Shown here one piece after another: positions 1 through 6,528 of a DNA stretch of 6,528 bases (position 1 is the stretch's first letter; the number at the start of each line of letters is the position of its first letter). Both the position numbers and the translations under genes were made by a program. This stretch comes from Acidobacteriota bacterium (GTDB lineage Bacteria; Acidobacteriota; Vicinamibacteria; Vicinamibacterales; UBA8438): NCBI GenBank assembly GCA_012963185.1, contig DTWD01000412.1:1-6528 (forward strand), written 5' to 3'. Below the pieces are notes generated by a model that saw only the letters and a list, made by a program, of their open reading frames with translations, ran no database searches and was not told where the DNA came from.

Positions 1-297
1 CCCAGGTGCGAAATTCTCCGTCAGTACATCACACGAGGCGATTAATCTTATAAAAATTTTCTTGCCTTGGTCTGATTTCGTATTCAGGGTAATACTCCGT
101 TTATTCCCGTTGAGCATCGTGAAATACAGACTATCGGCATTGGGTACGTCCCGAAGCTGTCCACGCGTCGCATCTCCAGACCCTGGTCGTTCGACTTTAA
201 TCACGTCCGCACCAAACCATGCAAGTAGCTGGGTGCAGGTTGGACCTGATTGGACATGAGTCATATCCAGTACACGTACACCGTCCAACGCTTTCAT
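1..297 (-). CDS. frc: Formyl-CoA transferase-like class III (CaiB/BaiF family) CoA-transferase, N-terminal part only
   Basis: Seen: an open frame of 99 codons starts at the ATG at 297-295 and leaves the window without a stop, so only about a quarter of a usual 400-430 residue protein is present. The translation begins [19 protein letters not shown] and continues with [33 protein letters not shown] and, at the edge, LTENFAPG. These are hallmark blocks of the CaiB/BaiF class III CoA-transferases. From memory they match E. coli YfdW/Frc and Oxalobacter Frc much better than generic family members. Known: Frc moves CoA between formyl-CoA or succinyl-CoA and oxalate in the cytoplasm. Gln16 aligns with the active-site Gln17 of Oxalobacter Frc, while the catalytic Asp (Asp169 there) lies outside the window. 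The start is supported by a GGAGG five bases upstream and by the family's usual N-terminus. The gene overlaps the preceding reductase gene by one base, suggesting coupled translation. The family is near certain. The exact substrate is not, because no oxalyl-CoA decarboxylase gene is visible. Confidence 0.9.
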   Translation of the reverse strand, partial: MKALDGVRVLDMTHVQSGPTCTQLLAWFGADVIKVERPGSGDATRGQLRDVPNADSLYFTMLNGNKRSITLNTKSDQGKKIFIRLIASCDVLTENFAPG

Positions 298-1304
298 CAC
301 TCCCTCCGCTTACCTTTGATGTAGATCTCTTCGTCCTGAATTGTTTTATTAAGCAAACTCACGCACGCGTACAAGGCCCGCAACGTCGGCACATCCACCT
401 CGGTCATCTCCGCCAACTCAACAACCACGCCAAGCATGCCGTCAATCTCGAGTGGTTTCCCTACTTCAACGTCTTGCAACATCGATGTCTTATGCTTCCC
501 GACACTTTCGGCCCCGGCTATCCGACGCTCCATCGGAACGCGAAATCCAGCTCCCAATCGCTCACCAATGCTTTGGGCTTCCGTCATCATGGCCGCAGCC
601 AACGTGCGTGTAAGTGGAAACTGGCAAATATCCACCAGTGTCGCATGCGTCACAGCACTGATTGGATTAAAGGTTAAGTTCCCCCACAGCTTCAACCAAA
701 TTTCAGAACGAATATCCGTTAAGACCCGCGCTTTTAATCCTGCCTCGGTAAATAACGCGGACACCTGATTAACACGGTCTGACTCACTTCCATCCAATTC
801 ACCGACAGGAAACCGGTTCCCCTCAACATGCTTAATCACACCCGGCTCAGCAATCGTAGCTGCCGGATACGCAATGCACCCAATAATGCGATCAGGATCG
901 ATTTTATTGAAGAGCACGCCATTCGGATCGACCGTCTTGACAACACGGCCCGAGTAGGGACTATCAAGTTTCTGGAAATACCACCATGGAATCCCATTCT
1001 GTAGCGTTACCAGAACTGTCTTAGGTCCTAAGAGAACTGAAAGGTCGCCGACCACCGCTTCAATCTGATGTGCCTTTAAGGCCAGGAGGACAACGTCCTG
1101 CGGACCGAGCTCACAAATATTGTCCGTCGCAGACAGATTAGTTACCACAAGTTCTTGGTCCGCCTCGACCAGTTTCAGACCATGCGTCCGAATGGCCGCG
1201 AGATGTGGGCCTCGGGCAATGACTGATACGTCATGTCCCGCCTTGGCAATACGAACGGCCATGTAGCCACCGATCGCTCCAGCTCCAACGACACAAACCT
1301 TCAT
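297..1304 (-). CDS. Ketopantoate reductase (PanE/ApbA) family oxidoreductase
   Basis: A 335-residue cytoplasmic protein. Seen: an N-terminal Rossmann dinucleotide site [13 protein letters not shown] with GxGxxG at residues 7-12, then LALKAHQ (74-80) and LQNG (101-104). The C-terminal helical domain has [16 protein letters not shown] (202-217), with the probable catalytic Lys205 and Asn209/Asn213, and later SMLQD (274-278) and EID (286-288). These match the lysine, SSMLQD and TEID motifs of E. coli PanE. Known: PanE reduces 2-dehydropantoate to pantoate with NADPH, but many paralogues of this fold act on other 2-oxo or 3-hydroxy acids. Inference: the coupling to a CoA-transferase gene and the secreted hydrolase upstream point to a catabolic paralogue rather than the pantothenate-pathway enzyme, so I give no gene symbol. 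It is some 30 residues longer than E. coli PanE. The start is supported by AAGGA seven bases upstream, and a 138 bp gap separates it from the upstream gene. Confidence 0.9.
   Translation of the reverse strand: MKVCVVGAGAIGGYMAVRIAKAGHDVSVIARGPHLAAIRTHGLKLVEADQELVVTNLSATDNICELGPQDVVLLALKAHQIEAVVGDLSVLLGPKTVLVTLQNGIPWWYFQKLDSPYSGRVVKTVDPNGVLFNKIDPDRIIGCIAYPAATIAEPGVIKHVEGNRFPVGELDGSESDRVNQVSALFTEAGLKARVLTDIRSEIWLKLWGNLTFNPISAVTHATLVDICQFPLTRTLAAAMMTEAQSIGERLGAGFRVPMERRIAGAESVGKHKTSMLQDVEVGKPLEIDGMLGVVVELAEMTEVDVPTLRALYACVSLLNKTIQDEEIYIKGKRRE
300..307 (-). promoter_or_regulatory. Ribosome binding site of the CoA-transferase gene, inside the end of the reductase gene
   Basis: The minus strand reads GGAGGGAGTGATG. 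A strong GGAGG Shine-Dalgarno core (303-307) lies five bases before the ATG at 297-295. It is within the last codons of the upstream reductase gene, whose TGA stop shares its final A with this ATG. This arrangement fixes the start and implies translational coupling of the two genes. Confidence 0.8.
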
Positions 1305-1311
1305 TTGGAAA

Positions 1312-1316
1312 TCCTT
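1312..1316 (-). promoter_or_regulatory. Ribosome binding site of the reductase gene
   Basis: The minus strand reads AAGGA, seven bases before the ATG at 1304-1302. It supports this start, which also places the Rossmann motif at the expected distance from the N-terminus. Confidence 0.65.
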
Positions 1317-1442
1317 AAAGAACGCGCAACGTCACCAACCAACCGCCGACCGACTTAGCTAGCCTCATTGGCATAGCAATACGGATCCGGTTGTCGGCCT
1401 AGGCAGAAACAACACCACATGCGACTGCAGAAATGACGACTG

Positions 1443-2447
1443 TTATTTACTACCAGTGGCCAGCTCACGCTCCTCCGCACGGTGTCCGGCAAGAATCCCA
1501 TCCATCCCGATGTTTCCCTCGTGGCACGCGTACTCATAGACCGCATCCGTCGTACCCATCAATGGAATCATGACCGTCCACGGCTTGGTATAGGTTGTGG
1601 GATCATCGATGGTCACTGCATAATTGAGCGTTTGCGGTCCAACGCGCGTAAACCGCTCAGTGACTGTCATATTCTCAGATGAAATACCGCGGAACGTCGC
1701 ATGCGAGGAGTAGTTGGTCGTTGTTACAACCAGTGTGTCTCCATCCCAATAGCCACGTGAATCACCATGCCATAACCGCACGTCATCATTCAGTGTCGGC
1801 GTACCATCAAGCGGAATAACGCGCGCATCGTGATTCATTTCCATATACATGACAACATGGTCTTTACTCTGGAACAACTGGTAGTAACTGTTATACCCAG
1901 CTCCAAGTCTCGGGTGCCCATACGTAACACACCGTTCACTGAGCGGTCGATCCGTGTAGGTATCGGCCGGGTGCATACGACGTTGGTCCCGGAGCATCTT
2001 GGAACGGGCCTGTCCGGACGACGTCATTGCTGGAATACGCCCATCTCGCGGGTCTACAACCAGCGATGTCCGGTTACTGAAATCTCGATCAGCGATCCAA
2101 AATTGGTTGTAGTTCCCAGTTGTCGGGTCATACGATTCGGCCGTGGTCCGTTCAATCGCCGCCAAAACCAACTGATCACCAAACAACGCATCGCCATCGC
2201 TCACCGCATCGGTTGCGGCAACCTGTAAAGCAGCCAGTTCTTCGTCGGTCAGCGTGTCTTTGCCAGCCCACTCCTCAGGTCGCTCAAGCGGAGTCGCGTT
2301 ATTGTTCGCCCAGACCCCTTGCAAATCCGGATGGCCATCGGCCGTACGGGGTAACGTCCAACTGCCATCTTGGCCGGCCGTTTCTACCGGAATCATTAGC
2401 AGTGTTACCGCGACAACGCCGAGCAACGTGGCAAATCGTGATCTCAT
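1443..2447 (-). CDS. Secreted protein of an uncharacterised family (PDLQGVW / WDGDTLVV motifs)
   Basis: A 334-residue protein of unknown function. Seen: a signal peptide with basic MRSR, a hydrophobic core at about residues 6-20 and probable cleavage near TAGQ (23-26). The mature part starts with WTLPRTADGHPDLQGVWAN (30-48), followed by TPLERPEEW, TSLVVDPRDGRIPAM (127-141), RCVTYGHPR (172-180), YYQLFQSKDHVVMYMEMNH (188-206), RLWHGDSRGYWDGDTLVV (224-241), TVTERFTRV (261-269) and a C-terminal YEYACHEGNIGMDGIL (304-319). I recognise these blocks as a recurrent family in Acidobacteriota and other environmental genomes, but I know of no assigned activity. The mature protein has only two cysteines (Cys173, Cys308), compatible with one disulfide outside the cytoplasm. 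The repeated beta-rich W/D/G strings suggest a beta-sheet fold; this is inference. The start is supported by AGGAGA seven bases upstream. The gene lies 85 bp after the hydrolase gene, on the same strand, so probably in the same transcript. Confidence 0.85.
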   Translation of the reverse strand: MRSRFATLLGVVAVTLLMIPVETAGQDGSWTLPRTADGHPDLQGVWANNNATPLERPEEWAGKDTLTDEELAALQVAATDAVSDGDALFGDQLVLAAIERTTAESYDPTTGNYNQFWIADRDFSNRTSLVVDPRDGRIPAMTSSGQARSKMLRDQRRMHPADTYTDRPLSERCVTYGHPRLGAGYNSYYQLFQSKDHVVMYMEMNHDARVIPLDGTPTLNDDVRLWHGDSRGYWDGDTLVVTTTNYSSHATFRGISSENMTVTERFTRVGPQTLNYAVTIDDPTTYTKPWTVMIPLMGTTDAVYEYACHEGNIGMDGILAGHRAEERELATGSK

Positions 2448-2454
2448 CTCAAAG

Positions 2455-2460
2455 TCTCCT
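2455..2460 (-). promoter_or_regulatory. Ribosome binding site of the uncharacterised secreted protein gene
   Basis: The minus strand reads AGGAGA, seven bases before the ATG at 2447-2445. It confirms the start that gives the complete signal peptide. Confidence 0.7.
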
Positions 2461-2532
2461 AACTTCTACGAAAATGCGTTGCATCCGTGTGGCAAAGTAA
2501 ATTGTAGCGGTCCAAGCCTCTGGGAAGCCACT

Positions 2533-4524
2533 CTAGTGCGCAAACAACGGGCGATGTGACTCAGTCACTGCCTTAATCCCATCACGGTGCTCTTCGAGTA
2601 GATAGCCAGTAAGGATTAGTGTGTCCGCCGCACGCATCGTCTTAGCAAGATAAGCGTCAAAATCGGCATAACGCTCTGCAATTGACCGCCGGTGGTCACC
2701 AGTGCCAACGCGGTCACTCTCTGTTTTGGGAAACTCGAGATAGCCGCCAGCCAGACCGAGCAGTGCCTCGGGCACACCGATAGTCGGATTCCTGAGATTC
2801 CAACCGGTATAGGTAGCAATCGGCACCGACACGGCCGGCATACGAAGCACACCGCGTTCGTTATTATCGGCATCAAGTACTGCAACTCGGACTCCATACC
2901 GACTATCAGTTCGTTTTGGCGGATGGTGATCTATCCGTCGAGTCGCGTCAAAGTCCGAACCGTAATCAACAGGTTCAGGTTGCTGAATCGTCGTCGGATA
3001 ATTCACACCGGGCAACGCTGTCCACCCAGTTTTCCGAGCCTCCCATCCAACAAGTGTCCCCGCACTAATCGTCGGATAAACACTACGGGGAGGCGGCGTG
3101 CCATCCGTAATCCATTTATCCATTGATACAAAGAGGGTTTCAAGAAACGGCTGATACACGTTCGGGTTCGGAGGCAGCTGTCCACGCTCAGAGGGACGAC
3201 TAGATGGGCCGTGCTGTGATCCACCAAATACGTAAACACGGACATCGTCAGGCATTACGGTATCTCGCATTCCAGTCGGGTCCGTGAGCACAAGTGACGC
3301 GGACCGATGCCAATACTCTGACGTCGTATCGAGATGCATTACCTTTGGTGCCGTACCTTGCGCACGACTACGTCGCAGGAGACTATCCGTTTGATTTGTG
3401 AATGGATCTGTTTCTTCGCCGTAGGTAAACGGAAACACGTCAACCGGATACAAATGCCCCGTATGCTCATTGGCCGTACGGGTAGGTGACGCAAATCGAT
3501 GATTAAAAAATCCTTGCCCCCCACCAGAGATAACGGGCATTACCCCCTCGAACACCTGCCGCCCTTGTTCATCCGTATTAAACCCCTCATACAGAAACAT
3601 CCGAAGTGCCCGACCACTTTGCGACCGTCCTTCTCCAATAACGCGGTCAGCCAAAGGCTGCCCATTACCATCTCGCAACGGATTCAGAGCAGACTCCTCA
3701 TGTTTCAGAAAAGACACCAAATCACGAATGGCTGCAAATCCCGCGCCCTGAACAACGGAACCGCGCGCCTCATAGGTCAAGTCATACAAAAAACCAGGTT
3801 CAAATCCACCCGGCATTTCGATCACAGCCTCAATGAGCCCACTTCCCTCTTCCTGAGGTCCCTTAACCAACAATAATTCCCAACCATCACGCGGAATCAA
3901 CTCGGGTATATCACGTTCACGACGCCGCTTCGTCAACTCTGCCTTCGCCAACGAATCGATCACGGGTTCGTACGTGAGTGCCCCTCGACTAGCAAGCGGT
4001 AATTGATTGGTTGCCGCATCAGTCGATAGTTCAGCGCGCACCAAGCCAACAATCGGAACACCGTCTTCGCCAAGTGCCACCGGTGCTTCAATTCGCAATA
4101 ATCGATCATCAACCGGCACTTCTGCTATCCAGCCACTCGACACGGTCACATAGCCATGGCGCAAAAAAAATGGCTGCATGCCCCAAAGACGCCTGCCCCG
4201 GTTATTGATGTCATAAAGGACAGTACGTTTAGCGAGACTTTTATCTACTGGTGCAATAATCTCGAAGTCCGCATAGAACTCAACAAGCCCCTCACCGTTC
4301 GTGGCGGCAAGCGTAAGGTCGACGACCGACTTATTCGCTTCATGATTGGGATCTAACGCATACACGACACGCCCCCGGATGCGCTCGTAGGGACCAACCT
4401 TACCCGGGACATCCTCCGCAAACGGCGTTCGCGACTCGACAATGACCTGAAGAACTTCTGCCTGAACAGGCAAAGCGGCAGAGATCATTGCGAGTAGCAT
4501 CATCCATAGGTAACGGTATTTCAT
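2533..4524 (-). CDS. Secreted alpha/beta hydrolase domain protein (Abhydrolase_10 type)
   Basis: A 663-residue exported hydrolase, probably an esterase. Seen: a signal peptide MKYRYLWMMLLAMISAALPVQA with a good cleavage site after VQA (residue 22). A beta-rich N-terminal half follows, containing VLYDINNRGRRL (102-113) and LRHGYVTVSSGW (121-132). The nucleophile elbow is GEGRSQSGRALR (297-308), with Ser301 as probable nucleophile. Further on come TSEYWHRSASL (401-411) and VFGGSQHGPS (432-441), giving Glu403 and His438 as likely remaining triad members. The C-terminal part has SRYGVRVAVLDADNNERG (541-558) and TYTGWNLRNP (571-580). Known: this motif set is typical of the alpha/beta hydrolase domain family called Abhydrolase_10, whose substrates are mostly unknown. 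The elbow is GxSxS-G rather than classical GxSxG. The gene starts 30 bp after the haem/propeller gene ends, suggesting one operon. Its AGGA ribosome site has a slightly long ten-base spacer. The fold assignment is firm; the reaction is inferred. Confidence 0.88.
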   Translation of the reverse strand: MKYRYLWMMLLAMISAALPVQAEVLQVIVESRTPFAEDVPGKVGPYERIRGRVVYALDPNHEANKSVVDLTLAATNGEGLVEFYADFEIIAPVDKSLAKRTVLYDINNRGRRLWGMQPFFLRHGYVTVSSGWIAEVPVDDRLLRIEAPVALGEDGVPIVGLVRAELSTDAATNQLPLASRGALTYEPVIDSLAKAELTKRRRERDIPELIPRDGWELLLVKGPQEEGSGLIEAVIEMPGGFEPGFLYDLTYEARGSVVQGAGFAAIRDLVSFLKHEESALNPLRDGNGQPLADRVIGEGRSQSGRALRMFLYEGFNTDEQGRQVFEGVMPVISGGGQGFFNHRFASPTRTANEHTGHLYPVDVFPFTYGEETDPFTNQTDSLLRRSRAQGTAPKVMHLDTTSEYWHRSASLVLTDPTGMRDTVMPDDVRVYVFGGSQHGPSSRPSERGQLPPNPNVYQPFLETLFVSMDKWITDGTPPPRSVYPTISAGTLVGWEARKTGWTALPGVNYPTTIQQPEPVDYGSDFDATRRIDHHPPKRTDSRYGVRVAVLDADNNERGVLRMPAVSVPIATYTGWNLRNPTIGVPEALLGLAGGYLEFPKTESDRVGTGDHRRSIAERYADFDAYLAKTMRAADTLILTGYLLEEHRDGIKAVTESHRPLFAH

Positions 4525-4534
4525 GATTAATTAT

Positions 4535-4538
4535 TCCT
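4535..4538 (-). promoter_or_regulatory. Weak ribosome binding site of the alpha/beta hydrolase gene
   Basis: The minus strand reads AGGA, ten bases before the ATG at 4524-4522, with an A/T-rich spacer (ATAATTAATC). The spacing is longer than at the other genes here. It falls in the 30 bp gap after the stop of the upstream gene, and the downstream signal peptide supports the ATG. Confidence 0.5.
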
Positions 4539-4554
4539 GGAGATTTGTAATCCG

Positions 4555-6528
4555 TTAACGCGAAAGCGGATTAGGCCGCAGCTGAAAATGAACAACTTTG
4601 CTCGGCGTGCCTTTTCCAGTCTCTGTGTGAAATGGCGCGCGCGTTCCATACGTTGCCCAGAGTCCTTTACCCTTCCATCCCGTGTTCGGGTCATCGATCC
4701 GACCATCCATCCACTTGGTGTAAAACCCAAGTGGGTATGGCACACGCATAATCACCCATTCGCCGTCCTTCAACGCAAGTAATCCTTCAGAGGCATTGCC
4801 GGTGTTAATAGGGACATTTTCTCCAAGACCTAACGTATCGAATTGGTCTACCCAAGTGTAATAACTACCCTCCGCACTACCCGAGTCAGTGACGCCTTTA
4901 AATTGGGGTAGGGGTTCCTCATAGAGAGTCCAACCCTCGGGACAGTGACGACCAGTCGCTTCAGGACCGTTTAATGCTCCGGTACATTTACTACGATCGA
5001 AACTCGCCATATGCCCACTAGCAAGCGGAGTCCACACGATCCCATTTCTATCGATATCCATCCCTCGAGGCGAGTAGCCTTGAACCGCCGCACGTGGCTC
5101 ATCCCAAGGCACCTCGAATACCTCAGTCAAAGCCGTAGTGGACGGGTCACTCCCTGGGTCAAGCCGAACGATAGAACCTGGAAACCCGAGTGACGACCCC
5201 CAGATCGTTCCGTCCACAGGGTTGACCGCAACGCCATAAAATCCACTCGTAACACGGTGGTCTTTTGCAGGGTCAATCGCCTCATCAGGTTCGGTATAGG
5301 CGTCTCGCCGACCGTTTCCATTCGTATCAAGAACGAGAGATGTCCACCCCTGCGAACGCTCCTCATCACCCGTCTCAAGAAACAGTGCGGTGTCGAGCCA
5401 ACCAATTACTTGACCGCCTCCGCTTGTCCAAAGTGTGTTGCTGTCATCTTCGGCAAAAACCAAGTGATGCGTACTGAAACAGGTGCCTATGAGCGTCATT
5501 TCTTCACTCGATGGATCCCATACCGCAAGATGACGACCAGACCGCGACACCGGAAACGCCCGAGCCGATGGATGCGCCGAACCCTCTTGGCACATCGCTG
5601 GATTCTCTGGGCCGCGCACACGTGAGGTCAGCCACACACGTCCGTCTTGATCAAGCATGGGATTATGAACATTGGTTTGACTATTCCAGATCGCCTCATC
5701 GCCCCAATAGGGTGATGACGCGAGTGGCGGCCCTGCGGCAAGTGGCGTCTCAGGGTCACGTACGGGAACAGGAATCTGCCGAGTTTCATGACGAACAGGG
5801 TCTAGCACCGGTACATAGTCTGCACTAGCTTCAAGCGCACCATAAATGGGGCCATTCGCATTGACCGTTGGGTCCCGCTTATCCGTAGCTATCTCATCAT
5901 GGAGATACGCTTTCGGATCCGCCCAATCCCATTGCGTAATCACGACATTCCGTTCGACCCCTCGTGGCCGTCTCGGAACTTCAGGAAGTTCACCCGCCAC
6001 GATGCGATCTGTCCAATCTGCGAACATCTCGAGTGCCGCACGTCGTCCCATGCGGTCAAGCCCATTCGACATGGACCCACCTGCCTGGCCGGACTGGATA
6101 CGCCGATCCCACGCTGCCACCATCGAATCGAATTCACCAAGTTCGACCGGAACCTCACGCGTCGCTTTATTGCCGAGCGCGTGACAAGCGGTACAGCCCC
6201 CCGATTTCACCGTCCGAACCCACTGGGCCTGGCTCTGCATACTCGGTGATATCCCGTTACCTTCCGGACCCGTGCCAGGGAACTGATCACGACCAGGAAC
6301 TTCAATCAGGGACAGCCAATAGCCAGCAGGATAATATTGCGCCGCAGTGGCCGCATCAGGCGCAACGATAGCCACCAGATTCAGAGTTGAACCTGGCGTG
6401 GCTCGAATTTTGTCTGAATCAACAAGTCCATATCCACGGACCCACACGTCATACGTGGCGTCCGGTAAATCCGGAAGCACATAGCGTCCCTGGTCATCGG
6501 TCACAACGATCCGATTAAATCTCGTCGG
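4555..6528 (-). CDS. Haem-c-containing beta-propeller protein with carboxypeptidase-regulatory-like domain (5' end outside window)
   Basis: The frame is open to the window edge; 657 residues are visible and are numbered here from the edge. The GTG at 6504 is an internal Val, because coding sequence of the same domain continues upstream of it. Seen in order: the end of a carboxypeptidase-regulatory-like beta sandwich (VTDDQGRYVLPDLPDATYDV, 9-28); a single c-type haem site CTACH (112-116) followed by GNKATREVP and a short helical region to about 180; then a long beta-rich region with repeated G-x-x-W-x-S/T strands (Trp299, 367, 443, 499, 623), as in Vgb/SMP-30-like propellers. A loop DTNGNGRRD (401-409) resembles a calcium-binding loop. 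There are four cysteines besides the haem pair (313, 350, 515, 529). Haem c attachment implies a periplasmic or exported location, with the signal peptide presumably off the window. The function is unknown. The propeller resembles streptogramin-lyase-like proteins, but I see no proof of lyase activity, and an electron-transfer oxidoreductase role is equally possible. Confidence 0.85.
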   Translation of the reverse strand, partial: PTRFNRIVVTDDQGRYVLPDLPDATYDVWVRGYGLVDSDKIRATPGSTLNLVAIVAPDAATAAQYYPAGYWLSLIEVPGRDQFPGTGPEGNGISPSMQSQAQWVRTVKSGGCTACHALGNKATREVPVELGEFDSMVAAWDRRIQSGQAGGSMSNGLDRMGRRAALEMFADWTDRIVAGELPEVPRRPRGVERNVVITQWDWADPKAYLHDEIATDKRDPTVNANGPIYGALEASADYVPVLDPVRHETRQIPVPVRDPETPLAAGPPLASSPYWGDEAIWNSQTNVHNPMLDQDGRVWLTSRVRGPENPAMCQEGSAHPSARAFPVSRSGRHLAVWDPSSEEMTLIGTCFSTHHLVFAEDDSNTLWTSGGGQVIGWLDTALFLETGDEERSQGWTSLVLDTNGNGRRDAYTEPDEAIDPAKDHRVTSGFYGVAVNPVDGTIWGSSLGFPGSIVRLDPGSDPSTTALTEVFEVPWDEPRAAVQGYSPRGMDIDRNGIVWTPLASGHMASFDRSKCTGALNGPEATGRHCPEGWTLYEEPLPQFKGVTDSGSAEGSYYTWVDQFDTLGLGENVPINTGNASEGLLALKDGEWVIMRVPYPLGFYTKWMDGRIDDPNTGWKGKGLWATYGTRAPFHTETGKGTPSKVVHFQLRPNPLSR
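6181..6195 (-). other. c-type haem attachment motif CTACH
   Basis: These 15 bases translate on the minus strand to Cys-Thr-Ala-Cys-His. The two cysteines would form the thioether bonds to haem and the histidine the proximal ligand. The distal ligand is not certain; Met153 and Met160 of the visible fragment (SMSNGLDRMG) are candidates. There is only one CxxCH in the visible protein, so it is predicted to be monohaem unless more lie upstream. Confidence 0.85.

Noticed and set aside
219..677. Plus-strand open frame of 152 codons
   Set aside because: It lies antisense to the reductase and CoA-transferase genes, has no recognisable motif, and its low-complexity His/Arg/Ser-rich translation is typical of a shadow frame.
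297..1304. Naming the reductase panE
   Set aside because: The fold and catalytic residues fit, but the neighbourhood is not pantothenate biosynthesis and paralogues of this family often act on other substrates.
1371..1384. Small inverted repeat ATTG...CAAT near the reductase gene
   Set aside because: A four-base stem with a six-base loop is expected by chance in a gap of this size.
2120..2500. Plus-strand open frames around the start of the uncharacterised secreted gene
   Set aside because: They overlap the well-supported signal-peptide region on the other strand and give motif-free Pro/Arg/Ser-rich translations.
2448..2532. Possible terminator in the gap between the hydrolase and the uncharacterised secreted gene
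   Set aside because: The only hairpin seen on the minus strand is ATGC-AAC-GCAT followed by TTTT; a four-base stem is too weak to call.
5964..6371. Plus-strand open frame of 135 codons
   Set aside because: It is antisense to the haem/propeller gene, whose reading frame is confirmed by CTACH and flanking family motifs; no plausible ribosome site or domain.
6502..6504. GTG as the start of the haem/propeller gene
   Set aside because: The reading frame stays open to the window edge and the domain at this point is already mid-strand of a regulatory-like beta sandwich, so the true start is upstream of the window.

Overview
The window is a compact bacterial segment in which all five genes lie on the minus strand, so the genes read from high to low coordinates. 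Transcription order is: (1) a secreted c-type-heme/beta-propeller protein whose 5' end is outside the window (about 6528-4555); (2) a secreted alpha/beta hydrolase of the Abhydrolase_10 type (4524-2533); (3) a secreted protein of an uncharacterised family (2447-1443); (4) a ketopantoate-reductase-family oxidoreductase (1304-297); (5) the N-terminal 99 codons of a formyl-CoA-transferase-like class III CoA-transferase, running off the low-coordinate end (297-1). The gaps between successive genes are 30, 85 and 138 bp, and the last pair overlaps by one base (TGATG). I found no RNA gene, mobile element, CRISPR array, convincing promoter or intrinsic terminator.

The first three genes encode proteins that should leave the cytoplasm. 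Two have clear N-terminal signal peptides. The third carries a CxxCH haem site, which normally requires periplasmic maturation. The last two genes look cytoplasmic: an NAD(P)-dependent 2-oxoacid/hydroxyacid-type reductase translationally coupled to a CoA-transferase. My inference is a small catabolic cluster in which an ester or related substrate is processed outside the cytoplasm and a carboxylic acid product is then redox-adjusted and activated as a CoA thioester. No substrate can be named from the sequence, and no regulator or transporter is visible.

GC content is in the low to mid 50s in the lines I counted. From memory, this style of secreted protein is common in uncultured soil and marine lineages such as Acidobacteriota (Vicinamibacteria-like) and similar metagenomic genomes. 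That taxonomic suggestion is tentative. All five genes have similar-looking composition and good ribosome binding sites where their starts are visible, and none shows a frameshift or internal stop.
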